The notes below the pieces were generated by a model. That model was given only the letters and a program-made list of their open reading frames with translations, made no database searches and had not been told where the DNA came from. From positions 256,001 to 320,000 of the forward strand of contig NW_026111668.1 in NCBI RefSeq assembly GCF_024679095.1: 64,000 bases of DNA, written 5' to 3'. This stretch comes from Eriocheir sinensis. Taxonomy: Eukaryota > Arthropoda > Malacostraca > Decapoda > Varunidae. Of this stretch, positions 37,630-48,774 are shown in pieces. Both the position numbers and the translations under genes were made by a program. The first letter of the stretch is position 1; each line of letters opens with the position of its first letter.

Positions 37630-37860
37630 TGTTTCAGCAGTTTCTTTTCCTTCATATAAAACCACAATTCGTATACGAAATTCACTGCTTAGTTTTCTTA
37701 TTTCCATGTGTCATTTTCTTCCACCACTATTTATTTTCCTTCATTTGAAAGCATAACTCATACACTCGATTCTCTGTTTCTTTTATTATCTCCATGTTCC
37801 AGTTTCCGCAGTTTCTTTCCCCACACATTAAACCACAACTCATCTCCATCATTCACGGAG
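37630..37860. repeat. Diverged tandem repeat, about 78-89 bp
   Basis: Three units aligned on TTCCTTCAT or TTTCCCCACA, AAA(C/G)CA(C/T)AACTC or AATTC, CACT(G/C) and TTTCCATGT or TCTCCATGT, at about 37648, 37737 and 37815. Confidence 0.7.
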
Positions 37861-38059
37861 GCTTCATGTCCTCTCCAATCATTGCCTTCTCTTCCTTCTA
37901 CTTCGTATTTTTCCCTCTCGCGTGTTTTCGTGTGGAGTTCATCAGCGGCTCATCCCCGGTCACCGCCGCCGCCAAAGGGGAGAATTACCGTCCGCTCTTC
38001 AAGGCTGTGATTGCTTGATGTCACTGCACGGACCCGCTTCCCTCTGACACCCGCTGATG

Positions 38060-38408
38060 AGGGAAGGCTAGGAGGAGGAGGAGGAGGAAATGATAAAGAA
38101 GGAAGACGAAGAGGGAAAGGAGAACGAGGAAGATATTGGTTGTAAAAAAAAAAAAGAAGAGGACAAAAGAAGGAAAAAAGATAGAGAAGGAATGAAAAGA
38201 TGGAATGAGAGAAAAAAAGAACATGAAGAAAAACGAGGAGAAAAGATAATGAAGACAAAAAAGGAGACAAAAGGGAGAAAAGGGAGAAAAAGAAGTGGAA
38301 AAAGGAAAGATCAAGAAAAAATAACAAAAAAAAAACGCAAAAGATAACTAAAAGAACAAGAGAGAAACCGATGAAAAAACAGAAAAAAACGAGAACCAAA
38401 CGAACACG

Positions 38409-38472
<64 letters not shown>

Positions 38473-38540
38473 GAACCAAAACTAAAAAAAAAAAAGCAGG
38501 AAAGAAAACAATAATAAATGAAAACAGAAAACACGAGTAA
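38060..38540. repeat. Purine-rich block with (GA)n
   Basis: A/G-rich throughout, with (GGA)n at 38070-38087 and GA at 38412-38465. Lys/Glu/Arg frames are compositional. Confidence 0.88.
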
Positions 38541-38599
38541 GATGACCAAAAATGGTGGGAGAGAGAGAGAGAAATAAGAGGAGCACGTGCCTTGGGTCT

Positions 38600-38845
38600 C
38601 ACTGCTTCGCTTCCCACTCTAGTCTTTTGCCTCCTACACCCCTCCTTCGCCTCCCTCACTCCTCCTTCTCCTCCCACCCTCCTCCTTTGCCTCCTACACC
38701 CCTCCTTCGCCTCCCACCCTCCTCCTCCTCCTCCTCCCACCCTTCTTCTTTGCCTTCCTCACCCCTCCTTCGTGTCCCACCCTCCACCTTCTCTTCCCAC
38801 TCTCCTCATTTGCTTCCCACACTCCTCCCCTCAATGTCCTGTTGC
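38600..38845. repeat. Pyrimidine-rich minisatellite, 30-65 bp
   Basis: CCTCCTACACCCCTCCTTCG occurs at about 38631 and 38691, 60 bp apart. The phrases CTCCCACCCTCCTCC and (T/C)CCCAC(T/C)CTCCT recur between and after them with variable CTC tracts. Confidence 0.88.
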
Positions 38846-38924
38846 CCTAAGTTTACTTCACACTGAACCGCTGATTTTCCTCTCTGGTAAACTCCCGACC
38901 CACAACCTTAAAGATTTTCCGAGT

Positions 38925-39134
38925 GATAGATAGATAGATAGATATGCAGATAGATAGATAGATAGATAAGTAAGATAAGGGGTGGTTAAAAGAGAAGAAA
39001 AGGGGAAGAGAAAGAAAAGAAATGTAAGAAAGAAGATTAGAATGAATAACAAGATGGCAAAGGCATAGATAGATAGATAGATAGTGTCAGAATATTGATG
39101 AGTAAGCGATTGATAGGTAGAGAGAGAGAGAGAG

Positions 39135-39185
<51 letters not shown>

Positions 39186-39188
39186 ACA
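38925..39188. repeat. (TAGA)n, (GA)n and (CA)n tracts
   Basis: TAGA at about 38928-38968 and 39066-39084, GA at 39119-39136 joined directly to CA at 39137-39180; A/G-rich text between. Confidence 0.93.
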
Positions 39189-39298
39189 CGATAGGACACT
39201 TAACACCTCTCGCTCCCACTCGAGGTCATAAAATCAGGGAGGAGGAAGAGAGAGAGAGGAGTGTTAGCGCGAGTGTTTCCGATTAAAGGAGACCCATT

Positions 39299-39299
<1 letters not shown>

Positions 39300-39359
<60 letters not shown>

Positions 39360-39590
39360 TTTTTCCTCTTTTTTTTTGTCTCCTCGTTTTATTTTCTCTT
39401 CCTCTCATTTTTCTTCCTTTTTTATCTTTCCTCCATCTTTCATTTTCTCCTCGTCTTTGTTCCTTCCTCTCATCATCGTCTGTCTTCCTCCCTTCTGCTC
39501 CTCTTCCTCCCCCTCCACCTCCTCCTCCTCCTTTTCCTTCCATCCTCATTTTTCTCCTTTATTAACATTGTTTTTTGTAGCTAATCTCCT

Positions 39591-39664
<74 letters not shown>
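39300..39664. repeat. (CT)n, pyrimidine-rich block, (CT)n
   Basis: CT run at 39300-39351, a T/C-rich block including (CTC)n at about 39515-39530, then CT at 39594-39664. Confidence 0.95.
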
Positions 39665-39670
<6 letters not shown>

Positions 39671-40435
39671 TGAAGCATTTATGGTACAGAACTTTTCTCA
39701 AACTATTACCAGGGAAATACCAACACAGCCTCTAATAAAGCCTTGCCAAATGGGAGTGTGTGTGTATGTGGGTGTGGGTGTAAGCCTCGAAGTGTTTGTG
39801 AATACGAGCCTTTGTATCGTGTTCGTCATTATATAAAATTTTGTACAGTCGCCAAACACACAAACACACAATACGTAAACACACATTGACCTAGTTATGG
39901 GAAAGTTTTGGCCGCCCTTTATTGACTTTGAGAGCACGAACTTGGGAACTCGGGTCAACATTTTTTTGGCCCTCGCCTCGGAGTCCATATTCGGTTTGCA
40001 TAATGTGTTCCGTGAAGTCGTCGAGCGAGTGTGTGTAACTTGTTTAGGGGGAAATGTTGAATTCTTGTTCCTGTTTCGATTGTCACGTCTGTGTTTTCGA
40101 TGTCTGTCTATCCGTATACATTGAACTTATTGTCATATGTTCTTTGTCTTTTTATGAAGTTTCTGAAAATACATCATGAATTTCCCTTCCTTTTTTCCTT
40201 TGTTTTTCAATTGTGTATTTCGTGTCTGTCTATCCATATAACTTGAGGGTATTGTGTTTTCTCCATTCTTTGCATTATTTACATGTAAGGTAAGGGAAAG
40301 AAAAAGAGAGTTAATTTCGTATCTACATCCAGCGCTAACTTGAAATAGGTAATGGTGAAGTCAAGACACGTACTAGTAAGAGGGAGAATACGAAGTTAAT
40401 TCAAACAGAACCGAGAAGGGATTTATATGTTTGTG
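39665..40435. other. Unique sequence, no gene recognised
   Basis: Mixed-composition DNA with short GT/CA words. The phrase TGTCTATCC(G/A)TATA(C/A) recurs at 40105 and 40228 with flanking similarity (TTGTCATATGTTCTTT and TTGTGTTTTCTCCATT), so a decayed 123-bp duplication is likely. A 75-codon plus frame at 39897-40124 has no recognised motif. Confidence 0.4.
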
Positions 40436-40439
40436 AGAA

Positions 40440-40680
40440 GGACAGATACATCATGTTTAGTATTAGGTAATCACATTCAATAACAACCTCCAATGAGTGT
40501 TGATGCAATTTCGCCGTGCCGGTAATGGGCAGCTGAAAATTAAGTTACTGCTGATGCGATTGAAGGCTTGACAGTTTTCATATATGGGGAGGACAGATAT
40601 ACTTACCGTGTTTGGCAGGTAATCACGTTCAGCAACAATTTTTAATCAGTGTTGAAATAGTTGACTCGCGTACAAGAAAA
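40440..40680. repeat. Two-copy diverged repeat, 151 bp
   Basis: GGACAGATA, a TGTTTAG or TGTTTGG word, AGGTAATCAC(A/G)TTCA and CAGTGTTGA or GAGTGTTGA occur at 40440 and again at 40591. Confidence 0.8.
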
Positions 40681-40818
40681 AAAAAAAAAGCAATTAGCAG
40701 TTAATGGAAATTCGAATGAAAGTTTTAAGTTGAAGTAAATTTATAAGTGAGAGCAAAGATGAATTAAGTTCCAGAGGCGTCTTGCTACGCCCCTCTAGAA
40801 AGGATCTGAGTCTTAGGA

Positions 40819-41110
40819 AGGAGAAAATGCCGTGAGAGGAAGATTAGTCAAGAGGTTATCAGTAAAAGTAATGAAAGAATGAAGATACAGGTGAATTCTT
40901 CCATTAGGTCGCAGGATGGAGAAAATGCATTGAAAAGAAGATCAAGCAAAAGTTTAGCAGTGAATGTAATGAAAGAATGAAGATAGTGTTTAATTCTTAC
41001 AGTAGGAAGCTGGGTATTCGCATATATGTAAAGGTTATTCAATAGTCTACCAATAAAAGTGAAGAAAGAATGAAGATACTGGTTAATTCTTACATTAGGT
41101 AGTCAGATAA
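40819..41110. repeat. Diverged tandem repeat, about 95 bp, three copies
   Basis: G(T/A)(A/G)A(T/G)GAAAGAATGAAGATA lies at 40868, 40966 and 41059, followed by a word (A/T)ATTCTT(A/C)CA(T/G)TAGG. The first two also share GGAGAAAATGC at the unit start. Confidence 0.88.
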
Positions 41111-41344
41111 TCAATCGCACACAAGTAAACCATGAATTCCTGAGTCCCGTATACTGAAGCTACAGGTTAACTCTTGCGTTAGGAAATTGGACGGCAGGAA
41201 ATGTTGTAAATCTCGGATCCTTGAGACTCGTATGAAGGATGGAGCTAAAAAATTAATCTTCTCAGAGGATGCCTGAAGTAGCCTGGGCCGATGTTGGTGG
41301 CGGTGGTAATGGTGGTGATGGTGGTGGTGGTGTGTGCACATCTC

Positions 41345-42860
41345 CCGCTCATGAATATTAAAACCCTCAGAATCGTGTGCACGCGGAAGAAGTCTACACC
41401 CGCTGATAAATTATGCACGCGGTAAAAGTAATACTAATTCTTGTGCAGCGGGCGAGACTCCTAAGCTGTCGACACATTTTGGGTTTTCCGCGGTCCGACC
41501 CTCCTTCAGCTTAACATAACTAAGCAAACCTAAGCTTGTCTTCCTACAAACGCTGATACAGTATAGCTTAATGAGTGAGTCTTTTAATCTGGAGACACTA
41601 GTTAGCTTATCCGCGGCCCCTTTCTCTCTCTCTCTCCCTCTAACCTCCACCTAACGTAACCAAAACAATCCTGAGTAACCTTCCTACACGCGCTGATGAG
41701 TAATTGACGCGGTAAAAGTAATACTCGTTCTTGTGCAGCGGGCGAGACTCCTAAGCTGTCGACACATTTTGGGTTTTCCGCGGTCCGCCCCTCCTTCAGC
41801 TTAACATAACTAAGCAAACCTATGCTTGTCTTCCTACATACGCTGATATAGTATAGCTTAATGAGTGAGTCTTTTAATCTGGAGACACTAGTTAGCTTAT
41901 CCGCGGCCCCTTTCACACCCTCTCCCTCTAACCTCCACCTAACGTAACCAAAACAATCCTAAGTAACCTTCCTACACGCGCTGATGAATTATTGACGCGG
42001 TAAAAGTAATACTCGTTCTTGTGCAGCGGGCGAGACTCCTAAGCTGTCGATACATTTGGGGTTTTCCGCGGTCCGCCCCTCCTTCAGCTTAACATAACTA
42101 AGCAAACCTAAGCTTGTCTTCCTACATACGCTGATATAGTATTGCTTAATGAGTGAGTCTTTTAATCTGGAGACACTAGTTAGCTTATCCGCGGCCCCTT
42201 TCACACCCTCTCCCTCTAACCTCCACCTAACGTAACCAAAACCATCCTAAGTAACTTTCCTCCACGCGCTGATGAATTATTGACGCGGTAAAAGTAATAC
42301 TCGTTCTTGTACAGCGGGCGAGACTCCTAAGCTGTCGACACATTTTGGGCTTCTCCTCGTCTCTTCTGCCAGCAACCTAACACTACCAAAACTAACCTGA
42401 GCAACCTTCCAACACACGCCGATGAATTATGGCCGAGGAGGAAGTCAGACTCGTTTAGTGGGTGACTCTCTTAATCTGGAGACAATGGTTATCCTGTCCC
42501 CGTCCTCTCCCGTCAACGTAACATTACCAAAACAAACCTAATGTAATCTTCCTACACACACTGATGAATTATGGCCACGGTGGAACTAATACTTGTCTAG
42601 TGGGTCGCTCTATTCATCTGGGGACACTGGTTAGCTTGTCCGCAACCCCTTCCTCTCGACGTAACATAACCAAAACAAACAACCTAATCTTTCTTCATAC
42701 ACTGATTAATTACTATGACCTCGGTGGAAGTTGTATTCGTTTAGTGGGTGACTCTATTCATCCGGGGACACAATCTAGCTTGTCCGCGGCCAGTCTCCCC
42801 TCCATCTACGTTTAGTCAGCTTTTCCCTTCCTCTCGCCTACACTCGCTGATAAATAATGG
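41345..42860. repeat. Satellite: dimeric 289-bp units of about 145-bp monomers
   Basis: (G/A)C(T/C)GAT at monomer starts: 41402, 41552, 41692, 41842, 41980, 42130, 42269, about 42418, 42560, 42701 and 42846. Spacing alternates 150, 140, 150, 138, 150, 139, 149 and then settles at 141-145. Types A (with TGACGCGGTAAAAG and CGGGCGAGACTCCTAAGC) and B (with TCTGGAGACACTAGTTAGC) alternate in the first half, giving a 289-bp higher-order unit. The second half is diverged single monomers. Minus-strand frames of about 70-104 codons inside it repeat with the units and are not genes. Confidence 0.96.
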
Positions 42861-42914
42861 AGTCTTTGAATGTGATAGTCGTGTAGGTTATCTTTTCCTT
42901 TCTCTCTGTCTGTC

Positions 42915-42918
<4 letters not shown>

Positions 42919-43006
<88 letters not shown>
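42919..43006. repeat. (CT)n microsatellite
   Basis: About 44 CT units. Confidence 0.98.
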
Positions 43007-43010
<4 letters not shown>

Positions 43011-43279
43011 ATCTATATATCTATTTCTATATTCAAGTTCATAGCAATCTTTTCATCATTATCATCTTCATTATCACAAGTACGTATTCTCACCATTGCT
43101 TTTCATCACCATCACCACCACCACCATCATCACCATTACTATAGAACCTAGAACCGCTGAACGCCCTGAATTCCCACGACGTTTTCTTTTCATCGCGAGT
43201 CTTTGAGAGCAGGAGGAATGCCTTTTAATAATTCAGTAGACGATGTTTCCTCAAGACAAATTCCACGTGAAATAGCTTG

Positions 43280-43746
43280 GGTAGGAAGGGAGGAGGGATG
43301 GCAGGGAGAGAAGGGGGAAGATACGGCGGAAGGCAGAACGCTGTGGAGTGAGGAAGAGAAGGAGGGAGAAGGGAATGAAGGACGATAGAGTAAAGAAGAG
43401 GCAAAAGGAGGAAAAAGAAAAGCGTGAAATGAGAATGAAGAATAAAGAATGGCAGAATGAAAGAGAGAAGCAGGAAAGGCAAGGGTTTATGAGAATGAAG
43501 AAGGAGAAAGCAAAGAAGATGATGTAGGGAGACAGAGAGAGGAAGAAGAGAGGCATGAAATAAGAATGAAGAGTCAAGAAAGGCATAAGAAGGAAAGGAG
43601 GAGGAAGGAGCAGCAGAATGAAGGAGAGGGAGGGAAGCTGGACGGGCGGAAAGAGGAAAAAGGATGACAGATGCGAGGAAGATAGAAATAAAACGAGAGG
43701 AGGTTAAGGAAGGAGTTGCAAAAGAGGGAAAAAAGAGGAAACTGAC

Positions 43747-43783
<37 letters not shown>
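43280..43783. repeat. Purine-rich block with 127-bp echo and (GA)n
   Basis: A/G-rich. The phrases CGTGAAATGAGAATGAAGA and GCATGAAATAAGAATGAAGA lie about 127 bases apart (43422 and 43552), suggesting a decayed duplication. GA run at 43748-43783. Confidence 0.75.
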
Positions 43784-43785
<2 letters not shown>

Positions 43786-44254
43786 ATGATAACGAATGTG
43801 TCTAATCCCTCTTATGGAGAAGTACTTACGAGTAGATGTAGTGAAATGTGATAGACTTTAACCGTAGAATTTTACCCTCAAGTACGGAAAGGAATAGGTG
43901 GCGAGAGAGAGCGAGGGGGGGGAGGGGGGGGGAAGGGGGGTAGAGTTTGAGGCCGGAGCGGGGCATTCTTCTTCTCCGCGTTCATACCTGGCTGCCCCGT
44001 GAGAGGTGGGTCGGCCAGGTGGAAGAGGTCACCAATGCGTCCCTTGTCCCGCCGCCTGACTCGCCTTGTGTTCGTGCGCCGCCCCGTTATTGTTGCTGTC
44101 ATGACTTCTACTGTTGTTTTAATAGCTTTTTTTATTATTTTTCTTTATTATTATGATTATTATTACTATTATTCCTGGTGCGTTTTATTATTATTATTTT
44201 TTTGGCCTTTTATTCTTTATTAGTCATATTGTTGTTGTCATTATTTTTCTTATG
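43784..44254. other. Unique, G-rich, GC-moderate, then T/ATT-rich sequence
   Basis: 43905-43940 is G-tract-rich, 43940-44100 is CpG-containing unique DNA, 44100-44250 is T-rich with ATT repeats. The latter may be the A-rich tail side of the SINE-like copy that follows on the minus strand. Confidence 0.45.
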
Positions 44255-44562
44255 TGCTGCCCTGAGCGTCAGTAGGCTTTCTTTGGAAGTCTCTTGGACG
44301 ACCCCAGCCCATTGGTGGCGCAGCCGAATTTTATTTTATAATGGCTGCCGTGGTATATGACTTGCCTGGCCCATGCTGCCCCCGGTGCTCCTTTTGACCG
44401 AAATTGCTGAAGTTAGGGTTGATTGAAGATCTGGACAGCATGTGGGTAATCTTCCGACACTCGTGAGGGGTTGAAAAATCAGCGTGTTTCGGTGCGACCC
44501 AAACCCAGGTCCACGGGATCACTACGCCCGCACGCTGATCACTCGCTCACCGCCTCTGCATT
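44255..44562 (-). mobile_element. tRNA-derived SINE-like element
   Basis: On the minus strand, a tRNA-like head reads GTGAGCGAGTGATCAGCGTG, then CGGGCGTAGTGATCC (A-box-like, about 44518-44535) and CCTGGGTTTGGGTCGCACCG (B-box-like GGGTTTGGGTC, about 44497-44507). A unique body of about 230 bases follows (including CAGCAATTTCGGTCAAAAGG and GGCTGCGCCACCAATGGGCT) and then an A/T-rich tail. This order of Pol III-type internal promoter, body and tail is that of tRNA-derived SINEs, several of which are known in decapods. The B box departs from GGTTCGAATCC, so the copy is probably inactive. No target duplication was found by eye. Confidence 0.65.
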
Positions 44563-44608
44563 ATTATTAGTTAGTAAGTAGTAGTAATAGTAGTAGTAGT
44601 AGTAGTTC

Positions 44609-44647
<39 letters not shown>

Positions 44648-44696
44648 CAGCAGTAGTAGTAATAGCAGTAGTAATAGTAGTAGTAGTAGTAGTAGT

Positions 44697-44737
<41 letters not shown>

Positions 44738-44812
44738 ATAGTAGTAGCAGCAGTAGTAGTAATAGCAGTAGTAGTAGTAGTAGTAGTAACAGCAGCAGCA
44801 GCAGCAGCAGCC
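44563..44812. repeat. (AGT)n/(AGC)n trinucleotide array
   Basis: AGT units with interspersed AAT and AGC. A segment with AGCAGCAGTAGTAGTAATAG recurs near 44646 and 44746, about 100 bp apart, so part of the array was duplicated as a block. Confidence 0.96.
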
Positions 44813-44904
44813 TTGTAGAACAGCACCATTCTCCCTTTAACCAAGTTAGACACTTCCACATATGAAACTTTAACGACATCAAACTTTTCTCTCCTCAACG
44901 TACC

Positions 44905-44909
<5 letters not shown>

Positions 44910-44947
<38 letters not shown>
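44910..44947. repeat. (GA)n microsatellite
   Basis: About 19 GA units. Confidence 0.96.
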
Positions 44948-44951
<4 letters not shown>

Positions 44952-45019
44952 CTATATATATATTTTTTTTATTTTCCGACGATGCTGAAACATTTTCAAA
45001 CTGTCTGAGCACTTCCTCG

Positions 45020-45358
45020 CCACATCACGAAGGAGGGAGGAAGGAGGGGAGGAGGAAAGAGGGAAGAAGGGAGAAAATGGTGCATGAGGGAGGGAGAATT
45101 CTGCTTCCATGAACCGGAGGAAAGAACGGGAAAGGGAAGGACAGAAGCAAGGAAAGCATGGAGCATAAGGGAAGAAGAAGAGGAGAAGAGTAAAGGAAAG
45201 GGAAGAAAAGAAAAGGAAACGAAAAACACGAAAGAAAAGAAAGGTAGAGAGGAAGTTAAGGGAGGGAAGAAGGAATGAAGGAAGGACTACTGACTACGAT
45301 AAGATAAGAAAACAGAAGAAAGAAAGAAAGGAGTAAGAGAGAAAAGAGATAATGAGGA
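45020..45358. repeat. Purine-rich low-complexity block
   Basis: A/G-rich on the plus strand; Lys/Glu-rich frames only. Confidence 0.8.
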
Positions 45359-45397
45359 TAGCGGGAAAGGGCAATCCAACACCATTATCACAATCCT

Positions 45398-45483
45398 TTC
45401 ACCATCACCACCATCACCACCACCACCACCATCACCACCACCACCACCACCACCACCACCACCACCACCATCACCACCACCAT
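45398..45483. repeat. (CAC)n microsatellite
   Basis: About 28 CAC/CAT units; poly-His in one frame. Confidence 0.97.
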
Positions 45484-45540
45484 CTCTCGTTACTGCGAAA
45501 AACGAGTTATTTCCTGAGACCTGGAGGCACAACGCATCGA

Positions 45541-45548
45541 CCACCTCC

Positions 45549-45579
<31 letters not shown>

Positions 45580-45623
45580 AGTTCTGGTTCTCTTTCTCCA
45601 GTCCTCTGTACTCGTCCTCCTCC

Positions 45624-45654
<31 letters not shown>

Positions 45655-45695
45655 AGTTCTGGTTCTCTTTCTCCAGTCCTCTGTACTCGTCCTCC

Positions 45696-45726
<31 letters not shown>

Positions 45727-45836
45727 AGTTCTGGTTCTCTTTCTCCAGTCCTCTGTACTCCTCCTCCTCCTCCTCCTCCTCCTCCTCCTCCTCCTCTTAG
45801 TTCTGGTTCTCTTTCTCCAGTCCTCTGTACTCCTCC

Positions 45837-45867
<31 letters not shown>

Positions 45868-45917
45868 AGTTCTGGTTCTCTTTCTCCAGTCCTCTGTACT
45901 CATCTTCGTCCTCCTCC

Positions 45918-45948
<31 letters not shown>

Positions 45949-45995
45949 AGTTCTGGTTCTCTTTCTCCAGTCCTCTGTACTCATCTTCGTCCTCC

Positions 45996-46026
<31 letters not shown>

Positions 46027-46212
46027 AGTTCTGGTTCTCTTTCTCCAGTCCTCTGTACTCATTCCTCCTCCTCCTCCTCCTCCTCATCTTAGTTCTGGTT
46101 CTCTTTCTCCAGTCCTCTGTACTCATCTTCGTCCTCCTCCTCCTCCTCCTCCTCCTCCTCCACATCTTAGTTCTGGTTCTCTTTCTCCAGTCCTCTGTAC
46201 TCATCTTCGTCC

Positions 46213-46243
<31 letters not shown>

Positions 46244-46287
46244 AGTTCTGGTTCTCTTTCTCCAGTCCTCTGTACTCATCTTCGTCC

Positions 46288-46318
<31 letters not shown>

Positions 46319-46362
46319 AGTTCTGGTTCTCTTTCTCCAGTCCTCTGTACTCATCTTCGTCC

Positions 46363-46393
<31 letters not shown>

Positions 46394-46930
46394 AGTTCTG
46401 GTTCTCTTTCTCCAGTCCTCTGTACTCCTCGTCCTCCTCCTCCTCCTCATCTTAGTTCTGGTTCTCTTTCTCCAGACCTCTGTCCTCGTCCTCCTCCTCC
46501 TCCTCATCTTAGTTCAGGTTCTCTTTCTCCAGTCCTCTGGACTCCTCCTCCTCCTCCTCCTCCTCATCTTAGTTCTGGTTCTCTTTCTCCAGTCCTCTGT
46601 ACTCCTCGTCCTCCTCCTCCTCCTCATCTTAGTTCTGGTTCTCTTTCTCCAGTCCTCTGTACTCCTCGTCCTCCTCCTCCTCCTCATCTTAGTTCTGGTT
46701 CTCTTTCTCCAGTCCTCTGTACTCCTCGTCCTCCTCCTCCTCCTCATCTTAGTTCTGGTTCTCTTTCTCCAGTCCTCTGTACTCATCTTCGTCCTCCTCC
46801 TCCTCCTCCTCCTCCTCCTCCTCCTTCTCTTAGTTCTGGTTCTCTTTCTCCAGTCCTCTGTACTCATCTTCGTCCTCCTCCTCCTCCTCCTCCTCCTCCT
46901 CCTCCTCCTCCTCCCCCTCCTCCTTCTCTT
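45541..46930. repeat. Minisatellite with (CTC)n spacer, 19 copies
   Basis: A conserved core of about 40 bp (CTTAGTTCTGGTTCTCTTTC through CAGTCCTCTGTACTC) occurs 19 times, separated by CTC tracts of 4 to about 11 units. Unit length runs from 57 to 81 bp. Three consecutive units (46561-46740) are identical 60-mers. A subset carries CATCTTCGTCC after the core, another CCTCGTCC. Sense frames give poly-Pro with an HLSSGSLSPVLCT insert; antisense frames give poly-Arg with STEDWRKRTRTK. Spacing is not consistently a multiple of three, so neither is maintained as a protein. Confidence 0.98.
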
Positions 46931-47237
46931 CCTCCTCCTTCCTCTTGTTCGTACTCTGCTATTCTTCCTCTTTCTCCTCCTGTTCTCTCTCCTCCACTTT
47001 GTTTTCTTCTTCTTCTTCTTCTCCTTCTCATCATCTTTCTCTTCCTTCTCTTTCTCCTACGGTTTTTAATCTTTTCTATTTTTTTTCTCTTTCTTTCCTT
47101 CTGTTCCTCTTTCTCTTCCTCCTTCTGTCCTCTCGCCTACATTTTATTTTCTTCTCCTGTTTGTATTTATTCTTTTATTTCTCATCTTCCTTCCTATTTC
47201 CTTTTATCCACTTTGTTTTCTTCTTTTTTATATATTC

Positions 47238-47239
<2 letters not shown>
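46931..47239. repeat. Pyrimidine-rich low-complexity block
   Basis: T/C-rich (TTC, CTC words); no gene. Confidence 0.85.
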
Positions 47240-47318
<79 letters not shown>

Positions 47319-47372
47319 ATCTATCTCTCTATATATCTTTCTATCTATCTATTTATATATCTATCTTATCTC
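47240..47372. repeat. (CT)n then (TATC)n
   Basis: CT to about 47311, then imperfect CTAT tetranucleotides. Confidence 0.96.
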
Positions 47373-47519
47373 TACTGATCCTCCTCTTCCTGCAAAAACT
47401 ACACACTCCTTATGGACAGCGACGCAGAGCAATGGCTTTTATTTGCTCCGCGGGTCACTGGAGCGCCGGACGAAGAGATTGAGTTACTAAACCAGACAGA
47501 CTCGTTATAAGCTTTCTCT

Positions 47520-48030
47520 GGCCCCCTCCTCCATTTTTTTATTCCTTTATTTTGTTCAGATTTCACAACTCGTTTTTATTATTATTATTTTTTTGTCATA
47601 CTGCTCCTCCTCCTCCTCCTCCTCCTCCTCCTCTTCTTATCTCTCTGGTTTTTATGATTCTTCCCCGTTTTTCTTCTTCTCCACCTCCTCTTTTTTTCTG
47701 CCTCTCCTCTTCCTTTCTATCCTCCTCTTCTCTCCTTCCTTTTCATCATCTTTTTGTTTCTCCTCTTCATTATTCTCTCCTTTCTCCTCTTTGTTTCACT
47801 CCCCCTTTTTCTCCTCCTCCATCGGTTTCCACGTTTTCTCCCTCTCCTTCTCCTCCTAATTCTGTTCCTTTTCCTCCTCCTGCATCTCCCCCTTCTCTTT
47901 CTTGTCCTCCTTCTGCTTCTCCTTCTGCTATTCCTCCTCTTCCCCCTCCTTCTGTTCTACTTAGTCTTCCTACTCTTACTCTTACCCCATCTCCTTCTGT
48001 TGCTCTCCTCCTCCTCCTCCTAATCCTCTT
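47520..48030. repeat. Pyrimidine-rich block with (CTC)n
   Basis: (CTC)n at about 47604-47632, then C+T-rich DNA with CTTCTG and CTCCT words to 48030. Ser/Pro/Leu frames are compositional. Confidence 0.85.
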
Positions 48031-48049
48031 CGTCAGCTACACGGTCCCA

Positions 48050-48255
48050 CCTCCTCTCACGGCACACTGAACTAATGAAAGGCAAGGCGGGCGTCAGCGT
48101 GTCACCTGCAGCATACATGAGCTAACTAATTAGGCTCCTCTATTGCCCTGACGTGAGGCGGCCGACACGTCCCCGAGAAGGCCAAGATAAGGGCACGAAG
48201 ATAAGGGAAACAACCGCCCTTGTAAGAGGGATGTAAGAGCGACTGCCTTGAGATT

Positions 48256-48258
<3 letters not shown>
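48050..48258. promoter_or_regulatory. Unique island with paired GATA motifs
   Basis: Unique GC-moderate DNA between long simple repeats. AGATAAG occurs at 48185-48191 and 48199-48205, 14 bp apart in the same orientation. Upstream lie CACCTGC (about 48101) and TAACTAATTAG (about 48123). WGATAR is the GATA-factor site and TAATTA a homeodomain-type core. Enhancer function is inferred only from motif grouping and from the island escaping repeat invasion. Confidence 0.25.
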
Positions 48259-48308
<50 letters not shown>

Positions 48309-48414
48309 AAAGGGTGTTAGGGTGTCTTTTGGGAGGGGAGGAAAGGGGGATGTGTGTGTGTGTGTGTGTGTGTGTGTCAGGAACATGTGTTTGGGGAAGG
48401 CATGATAAGGTCTG

Positions 48415-48478
<64 letters not shown>
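48259..48478. repeat. (GA)n and two (GT)n microsatellites
   Basis: GA at 48259-48302, GT at 48353-48377, GT at 48417-48477. Confidence 0.97.
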
Positions 48479-48479
<1 letters not shown>

Positions 48480-48774
48480 ATTACAGACATTCCTTTAACA
48501 GGTCAAGCAAACAGAGCAAACAGACATTTCCTGACTCACAGACATCAAAACGGGTGTATATATGTATGAATATATGTATGTTTGTATGTATATGTGTATG
48601 AATCTATATACTCCAGATAGACAGACAGACAAGTAAGAGAGACAAGGAAACAGACGAGACAGACGAATTATCATAAATACTAATTACCAAACAAATAATA
48701 TAAAAAAATACGAAAACAGACCATCAATGTATTCTGTTTCGACCACATACATCAAACACAGACACGGACAGACA

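Noticed and set aside
41411..42204. Three homologous minus-strand frames (GAADKLTSVSRLKDSLIK...) as a small gene family
   Set aside because: They repeat with the 289-bp satellite unit and their ends vary with unit differences; a satellite explains them fully.
42564..42815. Plus-strand frame with internal repeat (GG..T.CLVGRSIHLGT / GGSCIRLVGDSIHPGT)
   Set aside because: The internal repeat is the satellite monomer itself.
45490..46867. Arg-rich STEDWRKRTRTK repeat protein (minus) or Pro-rich HLSSGSLSPVLCT protein (plus)
   Set aside because: Both arise from the minisatellite core plus CTC spacer. Unit lengths (57-81) are often not multiples of three, so the frame is lost and regained rather than maintained.
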